NCBI RefSeq assembly: GCF_004010955.1
Contig: NZ_CP025227.1
Span: 248,001 to 312,000 of the forward strand
Direction of reading: 5' to 3'
DNA length: 64,000 nt
Origin: Actinomyces wuliandei
Lineage (GTDB): Bacteria > Actinomycetota > Actinomycetes > Actinomycetales > Actinomycetaceae
The position numbers and the translations under genes are program-made. Shown one piece after another: positions 28,136 to 37,200 of this stretch (position 1 is the stretch's first letter; each line of letters starts with the position of its first letter). The notes under the pieces were generated by a model. It had not been told where the DNA came from. It did not search any database and saw only the letters and a program-made list of their open reading frames with translations.

Positions 28136-28166
28136 CCCAATATGTTTTATGGTAAGCTTAATTGGG
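28136..28166 (-). promoter_or_regulatory. AT-rich promoter/operator candidate upstream of chvE
   Basis: CCCAAT and ATTGGG form inverted ends around a 19-base AT-rich core containing the palindrome TAAGCTTA (28153-28160), 50-80 bases upstream of chvE. It is the most AT-rich patch for kilobases in a GC-rich genome. Likely contains the -10/operator of the sugar operon; the regulator (perhaps ROK or LacI type) is not in the window. Confidence 0.4.
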
Positions 28167-28223
28167 GCGTGGCGCAAGGGGGGTGCGCGTAGCAGGGTGC
28201 AGGGAGGCCGCCGCGTGCTCGGG

Positions 28224-30713
28224 CTACGCCCCGGAGGCCTGGCCCCGTCGCACGGCCTCCAGCGTCAGGGTGGCCACGTCGGTCACCCTCACGTCAGCAC
28301 CCTCGCTGGCCACGCCGTCAGACAGCATCGTGGTGCAGAAGGGGCAGGCGGTAGCAACCACCTGGGCCCCGGAGGCGACAGCCTCCCGGGAGCGCTCCAC
28401 AGCGACGCGTGTCCCGATGGTCTCCTCCATGAAGGCGCGCGCCCCGCCACCCCCGCAGCAGAAGCCCCGCTCCCGGCTGCGGGGCATCTCCACAGTGGTC
28501 GCTCCCGTGGCCTGGAGGAGCTCGCGGGGAGGCGAGTAGACCTGGTTGTGCCGCCCCAGGTAGCAGGCGTCGTGGTAGGTGACCAGGGGCGTGGCCGTCC
28601 CGGTGCTCCTGGCCGGGGCGGCGGCCTGCTCAGTGGCCTCCCCGGTGGCCCCCTCGGCTCCGGCGGCGCCTGCCGCCGTACCAGCCTGGGGCGGTGCCGG
28701 ACGCAGCCGCCCCTCGCGGACCAGGCGGCTCAGCAGCTGGGTGTAGTGCAGGACCTCGTAGCGGCCCCCGACCTGCGGGTACTCCCGGGCGATCGTGTTG
28801 AAGCAGTGAGCACAGCTGACCACGATCCGCTGAGCCCCCGCCTCCCGCAGGGTCTCCACGTTCTGGGCGGCCAGCATCTGGTAGAGGATCTCATTGCCTG
28901 CGCGCCGGGCCGGGTCGCCGGTGCAGGTCTCCCCCTCGCCCAGGACCGCGAAGCTGACCCCGGCCGTGTGGAGCAGCTCGGCCACGGCCTGGGTGGTCCG
29001 CCTGGCCCGGTCCTCGTAGGCGCCCGCGCAGCCCACCCAGAACAGGTAGTCCACCTCGGAGGCGTCCTCCACGTCCACCCCTACCACCGGTACCTCGAAG
29101 TCCAGGCCCTTGGCCCACTCCATCCGCTTGCGCGCGGGCAGCCCCCAAGGGTTGCCCCGCGACTCCAGCCTGCGGAACATCTGCCCCAGCTCCTTGGGGA
29201 AGGCCGACTCCATGAGGACCTGCTGGCGGCGCACGTCAATGACGTGGTCCACGTGCTCGATGTCCACCGGGCACTGGTCCACACAGGCCCCGCACAAGGT
29301 GCACGACCACAGCACGTCCCCGGGGATGACCGCGCCTGCCAGCGGGGCGGGGCGGGTTGTCACCCCCGTCTCGCTGGGTGCGGCCCTGGCCGCCAGCAGG
29401 GCGCCCAGGACGTCGCTGGTGTGGGCGGTCCCGGGCTCCAGGCCCAGGCTGGTCTGGCGGGCCAGGCCGTCGCGCATCCCCGCGACACGCCCCACCAGGC
29501 CGCCGGAGGCCGGGCGCGAGGCCAGAGCCTCCTCGGTGACCTCGTCGGGGGCCACCCCCAGGGAGGCGGCCGCACGCAGGTAGGGGGCAGCGGCCGCGTG
29601 GTGGTCGCGCAGCGCCATGACGAAGAGCTTGGGGCTCAGCGGCTTGCCGGTGTTCCAGGCCGGGCACAGGTCCTGGCAGCGCCCGCACTCGGTGCAGGTG
29701 GAGAAGTCCAGCAGCCCCTTCCACGTGAAGTCCTCAATCCGTCCCACGCCCAGGCGCAGCTCCTCGCCGGAGTCCTCGGCCGCCTCCATCTCCTCCTCAA
29801 GCTGGTCCAGCGTGTCCGCGCTCAGGGGCTGGCCGCCGACCTCCATGGGCTGGGCGGGGCCCAGGGACTTCGACCCGTCCGTCTCACGCCGGGCGTAGAT
29901 GTTGACAAAGGCCAGGAAGCGGTGCCAGGCCACACCCATGGAGGGCTGCAGGCCGACCACCACGAACCAGCTCATGGACAGCGCCACCTTGACGGTGGCC
30001 GCCACCATGACCGACGCCTCCAGCGCCGAGGTCCCCAGGGGTGTCAGGAACGGCCCGCTCCAGGCGGTCAGGGGGAAGTGTGTCCAGCTGGCCAGGGCGC
30101 GCTGGGAGGCCTCGGGGGAGAGGGCCAGCAGGGCGTGCTCCAGCATGCGCAGCACGATGACGCAGGCCACCACGCCGATGATCGTGGCCTCCACGAACCG
30201 TGCCTGGGAGGAGGTCGAGCCGGAGAAGCGGGGGGTGCGGGGGTGTCGGCCGCCCTGGGAGTCGGCCGCGTAGGGCGGGGCGGCGCGGTCGGCGCGCGTC
30301 AGGCGCCACCGCAGGACGCTCAGGCCCGTGATGCCCGCCAGGGACAGCCAGCCGATGCCCTCGGTCACCCACCCCCACCAGGCGGCGTGGCCGATGACCG
30401 GCAGGGTGAAGGACGCCCCGCCCAGCACCTGCCCGTAGCCGCTGACCAGGGTGAGGAAGAGCAGGGGGAAGGAGACCATGACCAGCCAGTGGGCTGCCCT
30501 GACAAGAGGGCGCCCCCGGAAGGCGCGGTGGTTGAGCGCGGCGGACAGCGACAGCCACACCCGGCGCCCCACCGGCCGCAGGCGCTGGGAGGGGACCTTG
30601 CGGCCCACCGCCATCCGGGCCGCAATAGTGAAGCAGGCGCGTGCGAAAACCGTGGTACCGACCACCGTGGTGAGGACGACGATGGCGGTGCACACGACCT
30701 GGACGGCGCTCAT
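28224..30713 (-). CDS. Membrane iron-sulfur oxidoreductase (HdrD/Rv0338c-like)
   Basis: 829-residue protein with an N-terminal membrane domain of about five segments, then two [4Fe-4S] motifs, CTECGRCQDLCP (residue about 341) and CTLCGACVDQCPVD (about 473), and a C-terminal pair of cysteine-rich CCG domains (CAGAYEDRARR; FCCGGGGARAF). Domain order fits the actinobacterial heterodisulfide-reductase-like protein represented by M. tuberculosis Rv0338c. It probably passes electrons between a membrane carrier and a cytosolic partner, but donor and acceptor are unknown. An Ala/Gly/Thr-rich insert separates the two CCG domains. Confidence 0.88.
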   Translation of the reverse strand: MSAVQVVCTAIVVLTTVVGTTVFARACFTIAARMAVGRKVPSQRLRPVGRRVWLSLSAALNHRAFRGRPLVRAAHWLVMVSFPLLFLTLVSGYGQVLGGASFTLPVIGHAAWWGWVTEGIGWLSLAGITGLSVLRWRLTRADRAAPPYAADSQGGRHPRTPRFSGSTSSQARFVEATIIGVVACVIVLRMLEHALLALSPEASQRALASWTHFPLTAWSGPFLTPLGTSALEASVMVAATVKVALSMSWFVVVGLQPSMGVAWHRFLAFVNIYARRETDGSKSLGPAQPMEVGGQPLSADTLDQLEEEMEAAEDSGEELRLGVGRIEDFTWKGLLDFSTCTECGRCQDLCPAWNTGKPLSPKLFVMALRDHHAAAAPYLRAAASLGVAPDEVTEEALASRPASGGLVGRVAGMRDGLARQTSLGLEPGTAHTSDVLGALLAARAAPSETGVTTRPAPLAGAVIPGDVLWSCTLCGACVDQCPVDIEHVDHVIDVRRQQVLMESAFPKELGQMFRRLESRGNPWGLPARKRMEWAKGLDFEVPVVGVDVEDASEVDYLFWVGCAGAYEDRARRTTQAVAELLHTAGVSFAVLGEGETCTGDPARRAGNEILYQMLAAQNVETLREAGAQRIVVSCAHCFNTIAREYPQVGGRYEVLHYTQLLSRLVREGRLRPAPPQAGTAAGAAGAEGATGEATEQAAAPARSTGTATPLVTYHDACYLGRHNQVYSPPRELLQATGATTVEMPRSRERGFCCGGGGARAFMEETIGTRVAVERSREAVASGAQVVATACPFCTTMLSDGVASEGADVRVTDVATLTLEAVRRGQASGA

Positions 30714-31147
30714 GCGTGGTGCCCTCCTCTGGCGGGACAGGTGCTGACGGGAGCGGGAGGCCGCGCGGCGGTGGAGCCTGCCCCGTTGCCTGCTCTCGCT
30801 GGGGCGGTTGCTGGGGTTGCTGCCGCGTCAGGCTCGACGCTGGTGACAGCCTACTCGGCGGCGGGACGGGTGCCCGTGTGTGGGGAGCCTGCTGCCCGGG
30901 CAGGTGTCGTCGGTACCGGCGTGGGACGGGTGCCCGTGTGGGGGGTGCCTGCGCGACGGGTGCCCCTGCGGACCAGGTGCCCACGGCCAGGCCCCTTGAC
31001 CTGGACGGCTTCTCCCTGTTGCCTGTGCCTGGGGAGCCGGGCGAGGGCCTGCCCGCCCGGCTCCTGGACCCCCAGCCAGCACCTCGCCCGTGCCCGGCCA
31101 CCGACCTAGAGACCAGAACCAGCGACCCACGACCCCAGGAGCAGCCG
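30714..31147. other. Divergent intergenic region with a short repeat
   Basis: 434 bases between the leftward oxidoreductase and the rightward YbjN-like gene. It holds two copies of GACGGGTGCCCGTGTG (30865-30880 and 30925-30940) and a third partial copy near 30955. One plus-strand frame is open through the region into the next gene, but composition and the lack of a ribosome site argue that it is leader, not coding. Confidence 0.5.
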
Positions 31148-32851
31148 ATGGCATCACGATCAGCACGCCGCAAGTCCGCGCCCAGGGGCGGCGCGCGCCG
31201 CAGGCCCTCCTCCCGGGGTGCTGCGCCTGCCGCGCAGCTGGCGCGTGTCACTCCCAGGCGCCTGGAGCGCGCTGTGGCCTCCCTCCACCTCCCTTACTCC
31301 CTGACCCCTGACAAGGAGGTCCGGGTCATGGTGGACTCCGGGGTCGTCAGCCTGGTGGCGGAGGCAAGCATGCTGAGGGTGGGGGCGTGGTGGCTCCCGC
31401 AGGCTCCGCTGAGCCTGGAGGTGCCGCTGGTGGTCGTCGCCAACGGCTGGAACCTCGGCCGGGGCGTGCCGGTGGCGGGAGTGACCGAGGTGGGCAGCGG
31501 CGGGGCGCTGCTCATGACTGCCAGCGCGGTGGTGCCCGTGGGCGTCGGCCTGAGCGACGCCCAGCTCCTCCACGTGGTGGAGGACGCCACCGAGGACTGC
31601 GTGGGCTTCCTCAGGCACCTGGAGGAGGTGTTCCCGCAGACGCGCTTCAACGCGATGGCTGCCTCCGTGGGCCTTCTTGACCAGGAGCGCGACGCCGTCA
31701 GCCTCTCCCCGGAGGAGTCTGCCCACCAGGCCCGTGAGCTGGTGGAGCGGGCCAGGGCGGCGGCCGACTCTGACCTGGACCACGCGGGCACCCTGTTGGT
31801 CGGGGCCATGGAGCACGCTGGCCGTGCTGGCCTGACCGCCCAGGACATAGGGGCCGACGAGCTTCTCGTCCAGCTGCTGGAGCGCTCGGTGAGGGACCGC
31901 AAGCCGGAGGAGGGGCGGCAGGCCGCCGTCGGCCGGAGGCTGCTGGAGGGGCTGCGTCCCGGTGGCGCCCCCCACGGTGCGTCACCTGACGACGCCGGGG
32001 AGAGCGGTGCCGATGGTGCTGGCAGCCCCGTCGAGGCTGCCGCGGGCGCCGGTGGTGGTGCGGACGGTGCCGACGGGCACGGGCGCGCTGGTACACGCCC
32101 GGGGAACGATGACCAGGGCGCAGGTCCCCACCAGGCCGTGACCGCTGCCCGCGTCAGCGCCGTCCTGTCCGCAGCGGGCCGCAGGGTCGCCCAGGACGTC
32201 GCCCGCGACAACGCTGGTGGCCGGGACCCCGGTCCGCAGGGCGGCCAGGTTCCGGGAGCCGCTCGTGGTGAGAGCGGGCCCGCGCAGGGAGGCGGGCAGG
32301 CCCGCTGCGACGAGCAGGACGGGAGCCAGGAGGGTGGTGGCCCGCAGGTCCAGGGGGACCAGGAGCAGGGTCCCCAGGGCGCTTCGGGGAGCGGCCTGGT
32401 GGTGGAGGTCGGTGAGCACCAGGTCCAGGTCGGCCTGGAAGGGGACGACCTGGTGGTGCGCAGCCGCTGGGACGCCCCCGTGCCAGGGCCGGTGGACGAC
32501 GCTCTTCTGGAGCGGGCGCTCATGGTCGGTGCCGGGTGGAACGGGGCCGGACGGGTCCTGGGCGCCCGGGTCCTCGCGCCCGCAGGCGACCCGGAGGACG
32601 CTGCGGGGGCCAGGACTGACGAGGTCGGCAGCACTGGCGCCGGTGCGGGGGGAGGCGCCGCTGGGGGCGGGCTGGCCGTGGAGGGGTACGTGCGCTGGTG
32701 CGTCGCCTCCGGGGCCAGTGACAGCCAGCTGTCCCACATGCTGGAGGCGGCCCTGGTCGAGGTGGACTACCTGGCCAGGTTCTGCGACCAGCACGTCGTC
32801 GATACGGTCATCGATACAGAGGCGGGGCAGGCAGGGACGGAGCCGGTCTGA
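31148..32851 (+). CDS. Protein with two YbjN-like domains
   Basis: 567 residues. Residues about 40-175 form a first YbjN-type domain (ERAVASLHLPYS, LPQAPLSLEVPLVVVANGWNLG, EDATEDCVGFLRHLEEVFP). Residues about 415-560 form a second (VQVGLEGDDLVVRSRW, ALMVGAGWNGAGRVLG, WCVASGASDSQLSHMLEAALVEVDYLARF). The two copies share the pattern NxWN, a cysteine-containing strand, then a long helix. The linker of about 200 residues is Gly/Ala/Gln-rich. YbjN domains resemble type III secretion chaperones and bind partner proteins. ATG 31148 follows AGGAG; longer frame upstream lacks such a site. Partner unknown. Confidence 0.75.
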   Translation: MASRSARRKSAPRGGARRRPSSRGAAPAAQLARVTPRRLERAVASLHLPYSLTPDKEVRVMVDSGVVSLVAEASMLRVGAWWLPQAPLSLEVPLVVVANGWNLGRGVPVAGVTEVGSGGALLMTASAVVPVGVGLSDAQLLHVVEDATEDCVGFLRHLEEVFPQTRFNAMAASVGLLDQERDAVSLSPEESAHQARELVERARAAADSDLDHAGTLLVGAMEHAGRAGLTAQDIGADELLVQLLERSVRDRKPEEGRQAAVGRRLLEGLRPGGAPHGASPDDAGESGADGAGSPVEAAAGAGGGADGADGHGRAGTRPGNDDQGAGPHQAVTAARVSAVLSAAGRRVAQDVARDNAGGRDPGPQGGQVPGAARGESGPAQGGGQARCDEQDGSQEGGGPQVQGDQEQGPQGASGSGLVVEVGEHQVQVGLEGDDLVVRSRWDAPVPGPVDDALLERALMVGAGWNGAGRVLGARVLAPAGDPEDAAGARTDEVGSTGAGAGGGAAGGGLAVEGYVRWCVASGASDSQLSHMLEAALVEVDYLARFCDQHVVDTVIDTEAGQAGTEPV

Positions 32852-32945
32852 GAGCCAGCCTGCGGGAGCAGCCAGTCGGGTCGTTGGTAAGGACCCAGGA
32901 CCAGGATGGCGACGGCCCGGGCGGCTCGCCCGGCACTCCGGCTTG

Positions 32946-33018
32946 CTGGTCTGCGAGGTCAGGGTACGTCCTACGACGCCCCCGCACTCTGTTGACGTAC
33001 CCCGACCTCGCAGACCAG
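32946..33018. terminator. Long hairpin between converging genes (palindrome family, copy 1)
   Basis: Arms of 25 bases (32946-32970 and 32994-33018) with one A-C mismatch, 23-base loop. Each arm contains TGCGAGGTC and GGGTACGTC. It lies between the converging YbjN-like and DUF4235 genes, so it can act as a bidirectional terminator. A related hairpin lies at 53932-54000. Confidence 0.7.
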
Positions 33019-33107
33019 GGGAGGACGAGGCAGACAAGGCGAGAGGCAGGAGGGGGAGACGGAGGCAGCCGGTGGCTCAGGCCCTGCGTCGGTCCTGGGT
33101 CTCAGCC

Positions 33108-33419
33108 TCAGGCCTTGATGGCCCGCTGCCCCTTGAGGGGGTCTACCGTCCTGCCGCCGTACCACTTGGCTGCCTGGCGCAGGCTCAGCTCGCGCACCAG
33201 GGTGGCAGCCGCCCCAGAGATGACGGCGAAGGCGACGATCTCCGCCAGCCGGTAGTCCAGCAGCCGGTCGTCCTCCTGTGGGGCAGGCTTGCCGGTGGCT
33301 GCCCGCCAGCCGACGGAGACCAGCCTGTCCACGACGAAGCCTGAGGCGAGGGTGGCGACCGCTGCGGTCGCCCTCCAGGCGATGTCGGTGGAGCGGGTCG
33401 TCGTGCTCTTCCTGGCCAT
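33108..33419 (-). CDS. DUF4235 small membrane protein
   Basis: 103 residues with two hydrophobic segments (AWRATAAVATLASGFVVDRLV and LAEIVAFAVISGAAATLV) and the C-terminal LRQAAKWYGGRTVDPLKG, fitting the DUF4235 family of small actinobacterial membrane proteins. ATG 33419 is preceded by AAGGAGGACCCC. Function unknown. Confidence 0.82.
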   Translation of the reverse strand: MARKSTTTRSTDIAWRATAAVATLASGFVVDRLVSVGWRAATGKPAPQEDDRLLDYRLAEIVAFAVISGAAATLVRELSLRQAAKWYGGRTVDPLKGQRAIKA

Positions 33420-33670
33420 GGGGTCCTCCTTGGGCGGCTGGTGGTGACCGGTAGTGGTCCGGTCCTGCACCCGATCATGCCGTACCACGGGCTGCCCGCG
33501 CACCGTCACGCACCGACAGCCAGACCGCCCCCCGCGCCACGTGGCTGCCGCTGCACCTGGCTGGGGGCGGCTGTGGCACGGGTGCGGACCGCCTGCGACA
33601 CATGGCTGCTGCGCCAGGAGGCGGCGTAGCCTTGCCAGCAAGAAGGCGCGAGGGACGAGTCCCACCGGAC

Positions 33671-34129
33671 CTACCGGGTGGCGGCCCCTGGGCCGGGGGT
33701 GGGCAGCGGCGGCACCGGCACCCAGCGTCCGTCGGCCCCGAGGCGCCACGGCCACTGCCGTGGCGTGGGCACCACCTTGCCCTGGCGTACCAGGAGGCCG
33801 CCGGTCATGATCGAGACGTCCTGGACCACCTCAAGCATCGGGTCGCACTCCTTCTCGAAGGGGACGAGGCACTGGGTGAGGACCGCGAGGTCCCAGGAGG
33901 CGGGCGGCTCCACCTGGAGCACCCGGGCCACTTCGCACCGGTCCATGACCATGGTGGGGCGGGCCAGGCTGAGGGCGGGGCGGGTGGGCAGGGCGTCGAT
34001 GAAGAAGGCGAGGGTGGACAGGTCCTCGGCCGGGCTCATCACCGCGTCGGGGACCCGGGTGTAGGCGGTGGCGACGAACAGCTCGACCGCGGGGACGTCG
34101 AGGGAGACGATGGTGGCGATACGTGGCAC
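33671..34129 (-). CDS. Hypothetical protein at the end of the T7SS operon
   Basis: 152 residues, soluble, not recognised. It opens PRIATIVSLDVPAVELFVATAY, has a strand-rich middle and a Pro-rich end. GTG 34129 is preceded by AGGAG at the right spacing. It lies 150 bases downstream of eccC on the same strand, so it may be the last gene of the secretion operon. No transmembrane segment and no known domain seen. Confidence 0.6.
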   Translation of the reverse strand: MPRIATIVSLDVPAVELFVATAYTRVPDAVMSPAEDLSTLAFFIDALPTRPALSLARPTMVMDRCEVARVLQVEPPASWDLAVLTQCLVPFEKECDPMLEVVQDVSIMTGGLLVRQGKVVPTPRQWPWRLGADGRWVPVPPLPTPGPGAATR

Positions 34130-34279
34130 GTGGGCTCCTGGACGGTTCTGGGGGGCGGGCGGGTGGCTCCGGGTACAGTGGGTGGGATGGTGGGCGGGCG
34201 GGTTCTTGGTAGGTGGCTCCGGGGCGACCGGGCGGACAGGCGGTGCAGGCTGGCTCCCGCGCCTCCTGTGCCACGTGCG

Positions 34280-37200
34280 CTATGGATCGTCCGGGGTGAA
34301 GGCGGCGACCTGCGCCAGGCGGGGGCGGCGTCCGCGCCGGATCCACCACCCCCGTCCGGGCCTGAGGTGCTCGGGGCGCGTCCCCGCCAGGACCACGCCC
34401 TCGCTGCGCTCCCCGTCCATCATGAGGCCGGTGGCCCCGGTGTCACGCAGGGCCTGGATGAACGGGTCGTACATGGCCTGGGAGGCCCCGGCCATGGGCC
34501 GGGCCAGGACCACGCTGAGCTGGAGGTCGCGGGCCGAGGGCAGGTAGGGGGTGACCGGCCCTAGGACGCCGCCGCCCGAGGACAGGATGTCGTAGTCGTC
34601 GATGACCAGGACGATGTGCGGCCCCACGACCTCACCGCCCTCGGCCATGGTGGCGGAGCGTTTCTCCAGCTCGGTGGCCACCGACGTGGACAGCCCCTGG
34701 GCCAGGGGCGTGGAGGTGGCGTGCCCGCCCAGGAAGGCCTCGGGGCAGGCGTCGGCCACGCCCCGGCGCGCGTCGTAGACGGCCACCACCAGCTGGTCGG
34801 GGGTGTGGCGCTCCACCAGGGTCTCCACGACCCCGCGCAGCACGGTGGACTTCCCGCAGCGGGCGTCCCCCAGGACCAGCAGGTGCGGGTCCAGGCCTCC
34901 CAGGTCGGCCAGGACCGGCTCCATGGTGTCCTGGAACAGCCCCAGGGGCAGCCGGTTGGGCTCGTCGAGCTCGTCGGGCAGGTCGCCGGGGCTGATGACC
35001 TCGGGAAGCATCCGTACCGGGGCGGGCCGGGACCCCCTCCAGGCCCCGCTCATCTCCTCCGCGAGGCTCTCCAGGGCAGCGCCCACGCCCGCGCCCACGT
35101 CCTCGGCGTCCTCGACGGGAAGGGCGATGTGGGCGAAGAGCCGGTCGGGGCGCAGGACCCTGCCGGGGGTGTCGGCCCGCAGGGTCTGGGCCAGGCGGCG
35201 GGCCACCAGGGAGTCGGCCGGGTCGTTGAGCCGCAGCTCCAGGCGCGTGCCCACCAGGGGCTGCTGCGCCATGCGCAGGTCGTTGTTGCGGCTGAGCGTG
35301 ACCACCGCGTGGACCCCCAGGCCCCCGCCGCGCCGCAGCACCTCGTCAACCAGGTCCTCCAGCTCCTCGAAGTCGGCACGCAGCTGTCCCAGGCCGTCGA
35401 TGAGGAGGACGACGTCGGCGCTGGCCAGCTCTGGCACGCTGCCTGCGGCGTGGCGGGCGCGCAGCATCTCCAGGGAGTCGATGTGGTGGGCGGCCAGGAC
35501 CTGCTCGCGCAGGTCGAGCATGGCCACCACCTCCTCCAGGACGCGCCGCATGCGCTCCCGGTCGCCCCGGGTGGCCACACCGCCCACGTTGGGCAGGCCG
35601 GCCAGGCGGGACAGCCCGCCCCCGGTCGCGTCGACCCCGTAGAAGGCCAGCCGCTCGGGGCCAAGGACCAGGGCGGCCGAGGCGGCCAGGGTCCACAGGA
35701 AGGTGGTGCGTCCGCTCTGAGGCGCCCCGACCACGGCGACATGACCGCCGCCCACAGTCAGGTCGAGGTCCCAGGGGTCCTGGCGCTGGTGGGCCGGGTC
35801 GTCCACCAGCCCCACCGGGACGCTCAGGCCCGGCCTGTCGCGCAGCGCGGCGGGGGCGCGCACCGGTGCGCCGGGCGGGCGCTCCAGGCCCGCCCCGTAG
35901 GCTCCCGGCAGGCTCAGGCGGGCCGGGAGCGGCTCCAGCCACACCGGCTGGTTGGGTGCAGCCGCCTGCGCCAGCTGGGCGACGACGGTGTCCACCACGG
36001 TGGTGCGCACCGTGCGCCCCTGGGGGACCTCCGGCTCCTCCACGGACACGCTCACCTGGTCCTCCAGGCCGTTGTGGACGGGCAGCCGCAGGGGCTCGGG
36101 GTGCTCCACCTCCTCCGGCTCGGCCAGGTCGTCCAGGTCGTCGGCGGGTCCGGAGACGTAGCCGGAGCGGAAGCGGGTGTAGACGGAGGTGTCCACCTTG
36201 AGGTAGCCGTAGCCGGGGGAGGCGGGCAGGTTGAAGGCGTCGGGGGTGCCCAGCACGGTGGAGGACTCCGACTCGGTGAAGGTCCGCAGGCAGATCCGGT
36301 AGGACAGGTAGGTGTCCAGGCCGCGCAGCTTGCCGCCCTCAATGCGCTGGCTGGACAGGAGCAGGTGGACACCGATGGAGCGCCCGATGCGTCCGATGGT
36401 CAGGAGCAGGTCGATGAAGTCGGGGTTGGCGGTGAGCAGCTCGCCGAACTCGTCAATAATGACGAACAGGTGGGGCATCGGGGCCATGGAGGGGTTCTGG
36501 GAGCGCAGCCGCCGGTAGTGGGTGATGTCGGGAGAGCTCCCGGCGTCGCGCAGCTGCTCCTGGCGTCGGACCACCTCCCCGGCGATGGAGGCGCGCGCCC
36601 GCTCCACCAGCCCGGCGTCCTCGGCGAGGTTGTCCATGAGGCCGACGACGTGGGGCAGGGCCGCGAAGGGGGCGAAGGCCGCGCCTCCCTTGTAGTCCAC
36701 CAGGATCATGGACAGGTCCTCGGGGCCGTGGGTGGTGGCCAGGGCGGTCACCAGGGTGCGCAGCATCTCCGACTTGCCCGAGCCGGTGGCGCCCACGCAC
36801 AGCCCGTGCGGTCCCACGCCCAGCTGGGCGGACTCCTTGAGGTCCAGGCGCACCAGCTCACCGGTGTCGTCGGAGCCGATGGGCACCCGCAGGAAGTCGC
36901 GTGCCGAGCGGGGAGCCCACGTCACGGCGGTGTCCAGCGCCCGGGGGTCGTCCACCTCCAGCAGGTCGCTCACAGTAGTGGTGGAGGCCTCGGGGTCGTC
37001 GCGCTCGGCGGCGGCCCCCAGGCAGTGGGGCGCCAGGGCACGCACGACGCCCTCGGCCAGGGCAGGCCCCAGCACGTCGGGGCGGCACACCACCGGCGCG
37101 GGGACCACCCCGGCTCCCCCGGGGTCGGCAGGGCCAGCAGGGCCAGCAGAGCCAGCAGGGTCGGTGGGCTCGCCGGGGCGCAGGTCCTCCACCAGCAGGG

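Noticed and set aside
28122..31109. 995-residue plus-strand frame
   Set aside because: Antisense to the iron-sulfur oxidoreductase and to its upstream region.
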